Shown one piece after another: positions 38,046 to 47,295 of a stretch of DNA of 64,000 bases. The notes under the pieces are model-generated. The model saw only the letters and a program-made list of their open reading frames with translations. It was not told the origin of the DNA and made no database searches. This stretch comes from Bin87 sp964502995. GTDB lineage: Bacteria > Chloroflexota > Dehalococcoidia > Lucifugimonadales > UBA3495. The stretch covers positions 62,001 to 126,000 of the forward strand of contig CAZCZB010000001.1 of the NCBI GenBank assembly GCA_964502995.1. Direction: 5' to 3'. Position 1 is the first letter of the stretch. Each line of letters starts with the position of its first letter. Made by a program: the position numbers and the translations under genes.

Positions 38046-38879
38046 TCAGGTAGGCTTCGTTGCCACGAACAGCGCCCAGCCAATGTTGCCGGCGTTGGCC
38101 GAATCGACCCAGAAGGACAGTGCCTCCACCGTTCCGTCAATGGTGTCGTAACCGATTCTGGGAGCCAGGGCCTCGCGGTTTTCCAGCAGGCGGTCGCGCA
38201 CCCACGCATAGGAACGACCGACGTGCTGGGACCAGTCCTCCTCCCGTGTAACGGGCAGGTCGAGGCGGGACAACGCGGCCCGATAATCTTGCATATCCCA
38301 CATATCGGGGGACTTGACCCGGTCATATATCTTTTCCCGATCGGCCTCCGGCGTGGTTCGGCGCACCAGGATGTCAGTGAATATCAGGCTGCCGCCCGGC
38401 CTCGCTACGCGCCGGCATTCCGACAGGACGGCGTTCTTGTCTGCGGCGTGCAGAAAGGCTTCCTGGCTCCAGACCACATCGTAGGAATCGTCGGCGTAGA
38501 AGAGTCGGTGAAAATCCCCGTACTCAAAGGACAGGAGGTGGTCCAGGCCGGCCTCCGTGGCGCGCGAGCGGGCCAGTTCCAATTCCTTCTCGCTGATGTT
38601 TGCGCCGGTCACCGCGCAACCGAAGTTTGCCGCAAGGTATCGGGCGGTGGAACCATAGCCGCACCCCAGGTCCAACACCCGCGTACCCGGCCGCAACGAG
38701 ACAGCGTTGGCCATAATCTCGTTGGTATGCTCCATCGCCTCGGGATGCGAGCAGTCGGGGTGGCGAGGCACGCCCAGATGCAGATTATCACCCCAGATGG
38801 TGCGATATATCTCGTCGGCGGGGCCGTCGTAGTATTCCTGGGTGCTGGCAACGATGGCGCCGATGTCCCTTTCCGTCAT
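38046..38879 (-). CDS. Sarcosine/dimethylglycine N-methyltransferase
   Basis: This SAM-dependent enzyme should add the second and third methyl groups to make glycine betaine. The 277-residue protein begins with EYYDGPADEIYRTIWGDNLHLG and has motif I VLDLGCGYGSTARYLA, GANISEKE, and VVWSQEAFLHAADKNAVLSECRRVARPGG, which are hallmarks of SDMT. MTERDIG at 38879 has GGAG 9 bases upstream. It lies directly downstream of the partner GSMT gene. Confidence 0.85.
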   Translation of the reverse strand: MTERDIGAIVASTQEYYDGPADEIYRTIWGDNLHLGVPRHPDCSHPEAMEHTNEIMANAVSLRPGTRVLDLGCGYGSTARYLAANFGCAVTGANISEKELELARSRATEAGLDHLLSFEYGDFHRLFYADDSYDVVWSQEAFLHAADKNAVLSECRRVARPGGSLIFTDILVRRTTPEADREKIYDRVKSPDMWDMQDYRAALSRLDLPVTREEDWSQHVGRSYAWVRDRLLENREALAPRIGYDTIDGTVEALSFWVDSANAGNIGWALFVATKPT

Positions 38880-38947
38880 GGTGAACGTCTCCATTGGTGT
38901 CGACTGGAATGAAGCCGGTTGTCCGGCAACAGCGGCCAAGCTGAAGC

Positions 38948-39718
38948 TTACTTCAAGGCGATCTGGATCACGAAATCCGGATCGTAGCGCTCATAACTCG
39001 CTTCGAAATCGCCGTACCGCTCCACGCTCCGAAAGCCGGCGTCGAGCAAAAGTCCGGTTATGTAGTCCTGCCGGATGGGACATATCGTCAGGAAGTGGAC
39101 CTCGCCATCGCTGTATTCGTACCGCATCTTCAGGATGTCTTCGGTCAGTTCCTCGGGTTTGACATCCACGGTATCGCCCAGATAGTACGACTGGTGCTTG
39201 CTGCTGAAACCGTTGTCCAGAATGGCGTCATAGTTGCGCTGGTCGATGATGGCGACCCCGCCATCGTTGAGCAAGTGGTACACCTCATCAAGCGACCGGA
39301 TACGATCCGATTCGTCGAACAGGTGGGTGAATGCGTTGCCCAGGCAGATGACGGCATCGAACCGCTCGTCGGGGAATGACTCTCCCAACGTGGTCCACTC
39401 GGCCTCCACGATACGCAGGTTGTCTATTCCCCAGCGTTCGGCGTTTTCCCTGGTCTGCGCCAGCATATTGGGCGCACCGTCGGCCGCGGTCACGTCGAAA
39501 CCGTCGGATGTCAGCGTAACGGCGTGAAATCCGGTGCCGCAGGCGATGTCCAGCACGGTTTCCGCCCCATGCTGGCTCAAAATATCCTGGAAAAAATTGT
39601 TCTCCGCCTCTGCCCGACGCTGCCAATCGATCAATTCGTCCCACCGTCCGGCGAACTCCGGCGAGTACTCCTCCTTGTACAACTCCTTGGGGACGATGCT
39701 TCTTTCGGCTTTGGACAT
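38948..39718 (-). CDS. Glycine/sarcosine N-methyltransferase
   Basis: The 256-residue enzyme converts glycine to sarcosine and dimethylglycine with SAM. Hallmarks are GRWDELIDWQRRAEAE, motif I VLDIACGTGFHAVTLTSDGFDVTAADG, ICLGNAFTHLFDE and IIDQRNYDAIL. With the SDMT gene 68 bases downstream it completes glycine betaine synthesis from glycine, an osmoprotection pathway of marine and halophilic bacteria. The start follows AAGGAG. Confidence 0.87.
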   Translation of the reverse strand: MSKAERSIVPKELYKEEYSPEFAGRWDELIDWQRRAEAENNFFQDILSQHGAETVLDIACGTGFHAVTLTSDGFDVTAADGAPNMLAQTRENAERWGIDNLRIVEAEWTTLGESFPDERFDAVICLGNAFTHLFDESDRIRSLDEVYHLLNDGGVAIIDQRNYDAILDNGFSSKHQSYYLGDTVDVKPEELTEDILKMRYEYSDGEVHFLTICPIRQDYITGLLLDAGFRSVERYGDFEASYERYDPDFVIQIALK

Positions 39719-40428
39719 GCCATCACTCCTTGTGTGGTGAACTCTATTCCCCTGGAAGGGTCGGCAACCGGTCAGCATCGTGATTCGCTTCAAGGAATCC
39801 AACAGTCGGGTGGGCAGCAGCGGAATCCTGAAACCCCGCACCGCATCCCTGCCAGCGAGCGATGCAGCCCCGGATTCGGGCGGGAATCGGGCGCGAGAGG
39901 CGCCGGAGGCGAAAGAGCCGGCAAGATGCCGGCGCAATGGCACGGCCAGACTCTACCCAGACCTGGCCCACCAGGGTTTATTCGTTTGTAACAGTAAGTA
40001 GCCGGACCCGGCCCGGTCAAAGATAATCCGCTCCGGCGTCCTTCCCCCACGGTTGTACCACGTTCGATGTGGACCGACCAGCCTGGGTTCAGGATCCCTG
40101 GGCCGGATGGCCCCGGACGCGCCGGATCATAGCAGCCATTGAACCATGTGGTGGCGGCCGCACTACGGAAACTCGACCGTGATGGCGCCGTATCTCTCCA
40201 GATAGCCGTTCGCGTGGCGCCAGAGGGGCGGCGTTTCATCATCGTCCTGGACAATCATCGGAGGCGTCGGTTATCGATGGCAGCGCTCGCCGCTCCGAGC
40301 GGGCAGGGACAAGGACACCAACGACAGGGAAACGGCAAACTGCACCGGTCAAACTGCCACGCGACCAGGGTCGGGCGTGATCCCTGGCGATCACCGGGTC
40401 AATTCCCGCCGCGTTTCCGGATGGCGGC
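39719..40428. other. Intergenic region upstream of the betaine operon
   Basis: About 710 bases hold a long leader, one promoter candidate at 39991-40020 and no convincing gene. Reading frames here lack ribosome binding sites and family resemblance. Confidence 0.55.
39991..40020 (-). promoter_or_regulatory. Candidate promoter of the betaine operon
   Basis: TTGACC (40015-40020) and TACTGT (39991-39996) are 18 bases apart and face the GSMT gene. The leader to 39718 would be about 265 bases, long enough for an osmotic regulatory region, though I see no recognised riboswitch. Confidence 0.45.
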
Positions 40429-41637
40429 TCAGATAACCCTGACCGCCCGCAGCAGTCCCAGGTCCCGAAGCGTGAGGCCCAGTTCACCACACAGAATTTC
40501 GACGTTGTGTTCGCCCAGGCGGGGCGCCGGTCGGGTCGATGCCATGGCGTTTTCCCCATCGATAAAGAATCCCGAACCCGGGTAGTTCAACTGCCCGGCG
40601 CTGGCATGATCCATTTCCACGAAGAATCCTCTCTCTTCCAGGTGCGGCGATTCCACCACTTGCTGCGGCGTCTGAACCAGTCCAATGACGAGGCCCCGGG
40701 CCATGCTCTCTCGCATCAAGTCCAGATTGGTCCACTGGGCCAGTTTGGGGGCCACCAGGGCGTGAAGTTCCTCCCAGTGTTCCATCCGGCCTCCGCGGGA
40801 TGCGAACTTGGGGTCCAGCAGCCCGGGTTCTTCCAGAAACTCTGCCCACGCCTGCATGGGTCGGCCGCCGGTGCCGGCTGTGGTGAGTGTTACTTCTCCG
40901 TCCAGGGTGGGCAGGTGCATCCCGTCCATGACGTTGCCGTCGCTGCCTCCCCGGTGAGGATTGCGTCCGGTGTAGGTGTAGGGGTGAATCAGCCCGGAGG
41001 GGGTGCTGACGGCGGCCTCCATCGTCGAAACGTCGATGTGCGTGCCGTTGCCCGACTGCTCCCGTCGCATGAGCGCGGCCATCACCGCCACCGCGCTGTT
41101 GCGCGCTGCGGTGATCTCCATCTGCTGCAGGGCTGTGCCCATTGGCGGCTTGCTGGCCGAGCCGGTCACTGCGTAAAGGTAACCGCCCATGGCCTGAGCC
41201 ACCAGATCATCGCCCTGGTAGCCGGCGTATGGCCCGTCCTGGCCAAAATAGGTGATGGAAACCAGGATCAGGCCGGGGTTGAATTGAGACAGGTTTTCAT
41301 AGCCCAGCCCCAATTCCGCCAGCCTGCCGGGTGGATGGCTCTCAACAATCACATCCGCGGTGGCGGCCAATCGCTGGAAAAGGTCGCGCCCGTCCGCCTG
41401 CTCCACGTCCAGCGTGATGCCCCGCTTGTTGGTGTTGAAGGCAAGGTAGGAGGTGCTCCGGTCGGGATGGGGCGCCTCGTCTATGAAGGGTGGTTCGTGC
41501 CGGGCCTGGTCGCCCCAGCCGGGCGGCTCAACCTTGATGGTGTCCGCGCCCTGATCGGCCAGCAGCTTGGCGCAATAGGAACCGGAGGGCCGGTGGGTCA
41601 GTTCCAATACGCGCAATTCTGAAAGTATTCCGGGCAT
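40429..41637 (-). CDS. Family III CoA-transferase (CaiB/BaiF), catalytic Asp present
   Basis: This 402-residue enzyme moves CoA between carboxylic acids. It has VLELTHRPSGSYCAKLLADQGADTIKVEPPG, NKRGITLDV and QGDDLVAQAMGG, in which the second Asp aligns with the catalytic nucleophile of the family. It lies on the same strand as a second CaiB gene that lacks that Asp; the two probably form a heteromeric enzyme. Substrate unknown. The start follows GGAGAGAAT. Confidence 0.86.
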   Translation of the reverse strand: MPGILSELRVLELTHRPSGSYCAKLLADQGADTIKVEPPGWGDQARHEPPFIDEAPHPDRSTSYLAFNTNKRGITLDVEQADGRDLFQRLAATADVIVESHPPGRLAELGLGYENLSQFNPGLILVSITYFGQDGPYAGYQGDDLVAQAMGGYLYAVTGSASKPPMGTALQQMEITAARNSAVAVMAALMRREQSGNGTHIDVSTMEAAVSTPSGLIHPYTYTGRNPHRGGSDGNVMDGMHLPTLDGEVTLTTAGTGGRPMQAWAEFLEEPGLLDPKFASRGGRMEHWEELHALVAPKLAQWTNLDLMRESMARGLVIGLVQTPQQVVESPHLEERGFFVEMDHASAGQLNYPGSGFFIDGENAMASTRPAPRLGEHNVEILCGELGLTLRDLGLLRAVRVI

Positions 41638-41715
41638 ATTCTCTCCAACAATCGCCTATTCCAGAGTGTTTATTCCACTGCCCTTCTCAATCGGTCGTGG
41701 GCGCCGGCGTTTCAA

Positions 41716-42975
41716 CTACGGCCTTGGTTCGTCGGGACGGGGCGCGCCGAAAACCACGCCCTCGGATTCCAGATCGGTTATCTCCGCCGGCGACAACCCG
41801 GCCAGGTCGGCCAATATGGCCTCGTTGTCCTGCCCCAATCCCGCGACCTTTTCGATCGACATGGGATTGCCCGGGTCTCTAAACGGTCGCCCGGCGAAAA
41901 TACGGGGCCCCACGGCAGGCGCTTGAGGGTTGGAAAACTCCCACATATAGCCGCGTTCCCGTAGATGAGAGTCGTTCGCCAGATCCTGTGCGGTCATCGC
42001 CGAACCGGCCGCGATGCCCAGTCCCTGCAACCTTTGAGCCAAGTCCAGGTCGTCGTGCTGGGAGGTCCAGTTGCCGATCGACTCGTCCAGTTCGTGGCGG
42101 TTGTGCCAGCGGGACAAAGCCGTGGCGAATTTGGCATCCTCGGCCCATTGCGGTCCGCCCATTGCTGCCTTCAGCGATCCCCATTCCGCATCGGACGACA
42201 CGACGATTACTATCCAACGGTCGTCGCCCCTGGCCGGATACACATTGTGCGGCGCCTTCCACCAGTGGGCGCAGCCCAAACGATCGCGGGTGATCCCCCG
42301 CTGCGCCTCCAGGATGGCCGGTCCCACCGCCGAGACTCCCGTTTCCAGCATGGTGAGGTCAACCCGCAGGCCCTGGCCGGTTCTGGCGCGCTGGTACAGC
42401 GCCAGCAGCAGGGCGTAAGCCACGTTGTTGCCCACGGAATGGTCCATGTAGTTGGGGCTGGCACGCTGGGAGGGTCCCTCCTCGTAGCCGGTCAGGAAGG
42501 ACAGACCGCACGCGGCGTCAACAGTCCGGGCACGGGAGCCGGCGCGCCGCCAGGGTCCGGTGTACCCGTATGCGGTGCTGCTTAGGGTGATGATACGGGG
42601 ATTGACTGCGGAGAGACTTTCGTGGTCGAACCCGAACCGCTGCATGGTGCCGGGACGGAAGTTATCGGTCACGATGTCAGCCGTTTCCACCAGTTTGAGA
42701 AAGACTTCCTTGCCTCGCGGGTTCGTCACGTCCATGCACAGGCTGCGCTTGTTGCGAGCGCCGTAATAGACCATGTTGCCGGCTTCGTTCCACCACTCAT
42801 CGCCGGGAACGCCCTCGGGAAAGGGGCCGGCTTTTCGGTCCTGCAGGTGGTCGGGGCTTTCGACGCGTATCACATCGGCGCCCAGATCAGCGAGGAACCC
42901 CGTCCCCCACGGCAGCGCATGCACCTGCTCCAGGGTCAGGACTCTAACGCCGTCGAGAATACCCTTCTCCGCCAT
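41716..42975 (-). CDS. Family III CoA-transferase-like protein, catalytic Asp replaced
   Basis: The 419-residue protein has the CaiB fold signatures (VLTLEQVHALPWGTGFLADLGADVIRVESPD, NKRSLCMDV, RFGFDHESLSAVNPRIITLSSTAYG). At the nucleophile, where the family reads PxFDxxxQAxSG, it reads GSRARTVDAACG, putting Ala in place of Asp. It may be an inactive partner of the 40429-41637 enzyme. It starts behind GGAGG and is the upstream member of the pair. Confidence 0.82.
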   Translation of the reverse strand: MAEKGILDGVRVLTLEQVHALPWGTGFLADLGADVIRVESPDHLQDRKAGPFPEGVPGDEWWNEAGNMVYYGARNKRSLCMDVTNPRGKEVFLKLVETADIVTDNFRPGTMQRFGFDHESLSAVNPRIITLSSTAYGYTGPWRRAGSRARTVDAACGLSFLTGYEEGPSQRASPNYMDHSVGNNVAYALLLALYQRARTGQGLRVDLTMLETGVSAVGPAILEAQRGITRDRLGCAHWWKAPHNVYPARGDDRWIVIVVSSDAEWGSLKAAMGGPQWAEDAKFATALSRWHNRHELDESIGNWTSQHDDLDLAQRLQGLGIAAGSAMTAQDLANDSHLRERGYMWEFSNPQAPAVGPRIFAGRPFRDPGNPMSIEKVAGLGQDNEAILADLAGLSPAEITDLESEGVVFGAPRPDEPRP

Positions 42976-43664
42976 TGTTGCTGGACCTCCCTTTGCCGCC
43001 GGTGCGCCGGTGCGTTTGACAGGCGCAATGATAGTCGAGGCCAGGGGCCGCGTCCACTTGACCGGTGTCCGCTGCATCGCCGCTCTCCCGCTACGGCGAC
43101 GTTCGACATCTTTACCGGCCTGCCGGCGCGCGACGCATAGGCACTCTGGGATCCTCGCTTTCGAGCGGTTATCGGCTGGGCGAGACGAGCAATGTCCGCC
43201 CCGCCCTGTTCATCCATACAGGTCTGACCCGTAGATTGCCGTCCGATCAGAATCGCATTTCTGGCAGACAACGCGCTGCGCTAACACGGCGCCGTTAACC
43301 GGCCAGATCAGCATTGGCGGGTGCTTACTGTATTGCGCCGCTTGCCCCAGATCATTCGTTGGCGAACCGGTCGGGGCCAACCGGCCGGGTTCAAGAGCCG
43401 TGAGTGCATACCCCCGATAGCGGCTCCGGAGATTCGCGGGTCCGGTTTTGACGGTCAAAGGAGTTTCGGACTCACGAATGAACGGCAACATGATGCCGCG
43501 GTTCGGCGGCTGAACCGAAACGGGCTCGCCAGTCTCCTGGGCTTGCCCGCGGTCGATCTACGCCGTACAGTAATGGCGCTGTGTACTTCACGCTCCGATA
43601 CCTTTGTCCCGTACCAGGGCGGGCCAGGGCAGCGGGCGGGATCAATCTGGAAAGGGAGGTCAAG
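42976..43664. other. Divergent intergenic region
   Basis: About 690 bases separate the CaiB pair (leftward) from the hydroxy-acid oxidase (rightward). Apart from the promoter candidate at 43543-43571 I see no gene, RNA or repeat. Confidence 0.5.
43543..43571 (+). promoter_or_regulatory. Candidate promoter of the first hydroxy-acid oxidase
   Basis: TTGCCC (43543-43548) and TACAGT (43566-43571) are 17 bases apart. Transcription would start near 43578, about 87 bases before the ATG. Confidence 0.45.
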
Positions 43665-44765
43665 ATGCGACTCGACCCCATCAATCTTTACGACTACGAA
43701 GAGCGCGCCAGGCTGGCGCTTCCCCACGACGACTGGGACACCATTGACGCCGGGGCAATGGACATGTTCACCACCCGCCGCAACCGGGCGGCTTTTGAGG
43801 AACTTACCCTGCGCCCCAGGTTCCTGCGCGACATCACGGACCGGGACCTTTCGACCACCATGCTGGGCAATGAACTCAGCATGCCGGTGTTCGTCTGCCC
43901 GGCGGGATCCCATCACCGCGCCCATCCCGAAGGAGAGGTTGCCACCGCGCGCGGCGCGAGCATGTCGAATACCCTGATGATGCTCAGCACCGGTTCCAAC
44001 TGCAGCATGGAAGAAGTGGCCGAAGCTGCCACCAGCCCGCTGTTTTTCCAGCTATACCACCGGGGTTACGACCTGACCGAAATGCTGGTACGCCGCGCCG
44101 AGGAGGCCGGGTTCAAGGCCATCACCCTCACGGTGGACACCCCAACTCCCAGTCCCAAGGAGCGCGACCTGCGCAACCGGTACAACCGGAACTTCGAGCA
44201 GGGCAACTTCCGGGGCGTCAACAAGCCGGAGAATGTTCTTCGGGGCACCGACGAGTCCGTCGGTTGGGACGTCAACCGAACCGCTCCCCTCACCTGGGAG
44301 GAGCTTGAATGGCTCCGCAACCTGACCGGGCTGCCCCTGGTGCTCAAGGGAATCCGCACCGCCGAGGACGCCCACATCGCCGCAGAGAGCGGTGTTGACG
44401 GCATCCTGGTATCCACCCACGGCGGACGCCAATTGGACATGACCATGGGCGCAATCGAGATGCTGCCCGAGGTCGTCGATGCGGTGAAGGGCAACTGCGA
44501 AGTGTACGTTGACTCGGGAGTACGCCGCGGCAGCGATGTTGTCAAGGCGCTGGCCATGGGGGCGAGGGCCGTCGGCATCGGGCGTCCGCTCTACTGGGGA
44601 CTGGCCGTCGACGGGGCCGAGGGAGTTCACGGTGTGCTGGAACTGCTCAGGGAAGAGATCGACCGGGCCATGGCCTACTGTGGGCAAACCTCCGTCCAGG
44701 ACCTGGAGCCGAACCTGGTCAACATACCGCAGGGCTGGGGAGCGCCCCCGCAGCCTGACTTTTAG
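43665..44765 (+). CDS. FMN-dependent alpha-hydroxy-acid oxidase/dehydrogenase (paralogue 1)
   Basis: The 366-residue enzyme should oxidise a 2-hydroxy acid with FMN. Catalytic His and Arg are in STHGGRQLD, the FMN Lys in PLVLKGI, the Asp in LTVDTP and a Tyr in FFQLYHRG. The N-terminal substrate Tyr of glycolate oxidase (FDYIDGGA) is replaced by Thr (WDTIDAGA). It starts behind GGGAGGTCAAG with MRLDPINLYDYE, and a close paralogue is at 47296-48414. Substrate not determined. Confidence 0.85.
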   Translation: MRLDPINLYDYEERARLALPHDDWDTIDAGAMDMFTTRRNRAAFEELTLRPRFLRDITDRDLSTTMLGNELSMPVFVCPAGSHHRAHPEGEVATARGASMSNTLMMLSTGSNCSMEEVAEAATSPLFFQLYHRGYDLTEMLVRRAEEAGFKAITLTVDTPTPSPKERDLRNRYNRNFEQGNFRGVNKPENVLRGTDESVGWDVNRTAPLTWEELEWLRNLTGLPLVLKGIRTAEDAHIAAESGVDGILVSTHGGRQLDMTMGAIEMLPEVVDAVKGNCEVYVDSGVRRGSDVVKALAMGARAVGIGRPLYWGLAVDGAEGVHGVLELLREEIDRAMAYCGQTSVQDLEPNLVNIPQGWGAPPQPDF

Positions 44766-45048
44766 GATGGCGCCCGTAATGGCTGTGGTTCCGAGGAGTT
44801 GGTGAATCCCCGATCGCTGCAGGACAGTGAACCCACTTGCGGTGGCGGTGTCTACCGCCCTGCGGTCGTATCGCTTTTCAAGCCGGGTTGATCGCCACCT
44901 TTGCAGGATGATCCTCGGTGCGGGTTGGGGATAACCGCCAAGGTCTGCGGTCAATAGGGAAAGGCGCGCATCATCGTTCGGTTGCACGGGCGATGGGCGC
45001 GCCTTACGTCATAAATCTGCAACTACTGATGCCAGCGAGGTGAACAAA

Positions 45049-45465
45049 ATGGCGGAATTGCAGCGGACAGCGATAACCAGCGATCAGGCTCCCCGACCTT
45101 TGGGCGCGTATTCAGTCGGAATGTCGGTGAACGCCGGCAGGTTGATATACGTAGCGGGACAGGTTGGCGTGGACATTTCGGGCTCCCTGGTGGGGCCCGG
45201 CGATGCAGCGGCCCAGACCCGCCAGGTGTTTGAGAACATAGGCAGCGTCCTGGCATCCGCCGGCGCAGGGTTCGACAACGTGGTGGAACTCACGACCTAC
45301 GTTGTGGGGCGCGATTCGGTGCAAGGCTTCATCGACGGCCGCAACCAGGTATTCCCCGAGATTTTCCCCAATGGAGACTATCCTCCAAACACGCTGCTGG
45401 TGGTCAGCGGCCTGGTGAGGGAGGAGTTCCTGGTGGAAATAAAGGCGGTGGCCGCCCTGCGGTAA
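45049..45465 (+). CDS. Rid-family (YjgF/YER057c) protein lacking the deaminase Arg
   Basis: The 138-residue protein has GAYSVGMSVNAGRLIYVAGQVGVD, VFENIGSVLASAG and LVEIKAVAAL, typical of Rid proteins. At the imine-deaminase position, where RidA reads PxRxxV, it reads PPNTLLVV, so the key Arg is missing. That places it outside classical RidA. It starts behind GAGGTG and lies between oxidase and aminotransferase genes, so a reactive enamine/imine role remains plausible. Confidence 0.82.
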   Translation: MAELQRTAITSDQAPRPLGAYSVGMSVNAGRLIYVAGQVGVDISGSLVGPGDAAAQTRQVFENIGSVLASAGAGFDNVVELTTYVVGRDSVQGFIDGRNQVFPEIFPNGDYPPNTLLVVSGLVREEFLVEIKAVAALR

Positions 45466-45501
45466 CGGTAACGGGTAACTTCCTGTCCCCCGCATGAGAA
45501 T

Positions 45502-45525
45502 GGGCCGGGTGCATCGCCCCGGCCC
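45502..45525. terminator. Bidirectional hairpin between convergent genes
   Basis: GGGCCGGG and CCCGGCCC form an 8-bp GC stem between the Rid gene and the convergent aminotransferase gene. There is only a short T-rich stretch beyond it, so termination strength is uncertain. Confidence 0.5.
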
Positions 45526-45607
45526 AATCATTGCCGATCCTTCCACAGAGCCGTTCCTGCGACCGAGCCGTCCCTTCAGCAAAGGTTTCGCCGGCTGCGG
45601 AAATCGC

Positions 45608-45632
45608 GGGCCATATCGTCCAGCGGTTAGGC
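45608..45632 (+). pseudogene. Possible 5' fragment of tRNA-Glu
   Basis: GGGCCATATCGTCCAGCGGTTAGG resembles the acceptor and D-arm of bacterial tRNA-Glu, but the following bases are the reversed end of the aminotransferase gene and do not complete the D-stem. It is either a remnant from recombination at a tRNA or chance similarity. Confidence 0.35.
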
Positions 45633-47006
45633 TGCTCCCAAATCTGCGGCCACCTGACCGATGGCGCTGTCCATCGTGGCTATGATTTGCTCGACCTCGC
45701 CGGGCGTAACGCAGAGGGGAGGCATGATGTTCATCAGGTCTCCGCCACGGAGGAAAAGTCCGTCATCGGCGAATTTCTGGGTCAACCTTGGGCCCAGTCC
45801 GGCTTCCGCGGGGAAGTGTTCCTTCGTTTCCCGGTCCTTTACCAACTCCATCCCGCACATGAGGCCCAGGCCACGCACGTTGCCGATGATGGAATGTTTC
45901 CGCTTGAGATCTTCGAGGCCGTCCAACAGGTACCGACCCATCCGGGCCGAATTCTCCACCATTCCTTCCCGTTCCATGATTTCCAGGTTTTTGAGGGACG
46001 CGGCCGCGGCAACCGGGTGGCCGCCGAATGTGATCACGTGGCGGAATGCCGCTCTGGGGCTGCCCACAAACGCGTCGGCAATGGGCTTGCGCAGGATGGT
46101 TCCGCCCATGGGGATATAGCCGCTGGTGATGCCTTTCGCCACGGTCATCATGTCCGGCACAATTCCCCAATGGTCGCAGCCGAACCACTTGCCGGTGCGT
46201 CCGAAACCGGTAATCACCTCGTCGGCGATCAACAGGCAACCGTACTTGTCGCAGACCTCGCGGAGCAGGGGCCAGTAGTTGTCCGGCGGCACCACCGCTC
46301 CCATGGGGCTGGAGATGGGTTCGGCGATCACCGCCGCCACCGTGTCGGGCCCCTGGAACTGGATGATTTTCTCGATGGCGTCCACGGAACGCTGGCCACA
46401 TTCCTCCGGCGTTTCGCTGTTGAACTCGCAGTGGTAGAAGTTGGGCTGCGGAGCGTGGAAGGTATTGGGCATCAGGGGCTCGTAGTCTTCGCGGGGATAG
46501 AGGTAATTGCCCCCCAACGCCATCGCGCCCATGGTCGCGCCGTGGTACGAGTCCCGGCGGCTGATGAACTTGGTGCGCTGGGGCTCGCCCATCCGCTTGA
46601 AATAGGCGCGGGACAGTTTCAACGCCGTTTCCACCGACTCGGAACCGCCGCTGGTGAAGAAGCAGCGGGAGAGATCACCGGGCATCATGGACGCGACTTT
46701 TTCCGAAAGCCGAATGGTGGGTTCGGTGGTGGTGCCCATGGGCATGTAGGTGATCTTGAGCATCTGCTCGTAGGCTGCGTCCGCAATTTCGCTCTGACCG
46801 TAGCCTACGTTTTTCAGCCACAGTCCGGACATGGCGTCAATGTAGGTGTTGCCCTGGGAGTCGGTCACCTGGCAACCCTTGCCTTCCACAAAAATTTGCG
46901 GCTCCCCTTTCTCGGCCATATCGCTGGGTTCCCTCAGGTACACCCAGAGATTTTCCAGGGCGGTTCTCTGCAGGTCCTGGAGCATGGATTCGGATTGGGT
47001 AGCCAT
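45627..47006 (-). CDS. Class III (omega) aminotransferase
   Basis: This 459-residue PLP enzyme has TSGGSESVETALKLSRAYF, SRRDSYHGATMGAMALGG, LLIADEVITGFGRTGKW and the PLP lysine in VAKGITSGYIPMGG. It resembles beta-alanine/omega-amino-acid:pyruvate aminotransferases, but the amine substrate is not determinable here. GGGAGGAACGT precedes the ATG. Its neighbours (hydroxy-acid oxidases, Rid) suggest 2-oxo-acid and amine metabolism. Confidence 0.88.
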   Translation of the reverse strand: MATQSESMLQDLQRTALENLWVYLREPSDMAEKGEPQIFVEGKGCQVTDSQGNTYIDAMSGLWLKNVGYGQSEIADAAYEQMLKITYMPMGTTTEPTIRLSEKVASMMPGDLSRCFFTSGGSESVETALKLSRAYFKRMGEPQRTKFISRRDSYHGATMGAMALGGNYLYPREDYEPLMPNTFHAPQPNFYHCEFNSETPEECGQRSVDAIEKIIQFQGPDTVAAVIAEPISSPMGAVVPPDNYWPLLREVCDKYGCLLIADEVITGFGRTGKWFGCDHWGIVPDMMTVAKGITSGYIPMGGTILRKPIADAFVGSPRAAFRHVITFGGHPVAAAASLKNLEIMEREGMVENSARMGRYLLDGLEDLKRKHSIIGNVRGLGLMCGMELVKDRETKEHFPAEAGLGPRLTQKFADDGLFLRGGDLMNIMPPLCVTPGEVEQIIATMDSAIGQVAADLGAA

Positions 47007-47177
47007 ACGTTCCTCCCGGTGTTGTTTGAGTCATCAGACTGTTTCGATGACTGCGCGGCAAGTCTAACACCGGAAACAGGCCGCCACAAACCGGAAAGGC
47101 AGCCTGGGGTCGAGTCTCTTTGCAATCCGGCGTCGCAGACTCGTCAATTCGCGACGCTGGCCGGTCGCCGCTACGGA

Positions 47178-47206
47178 TTGAAAGCAGGCCGGCGCCGTGC
47201 TACCGT
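47178..47206 (+). promoter_or_regulatory. Candidate promoter of the second hydroxy-acid oxidase
   Basis: TTGAAA (47178-47183) and TACCGT (47201-47206) are 17 bases apart and face the gene at 47296. Confidence 0.5.
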
Positions 47207-47295
47207 GCCGGAATTGTAGAATTGAACCGCCGGATGTCGACGGCGCAGGTTCCCCCGGCGTCTGGCACACCCCGGCGTTCACAAGGAGTCCCACC

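Noticed and set aside
45531..47219. Very long rightward open frame opposite the aminotransferase gene
   Set aside because: It is the antisense shadow of a GC-rich gene with conserved PLP motifs on the other strand.
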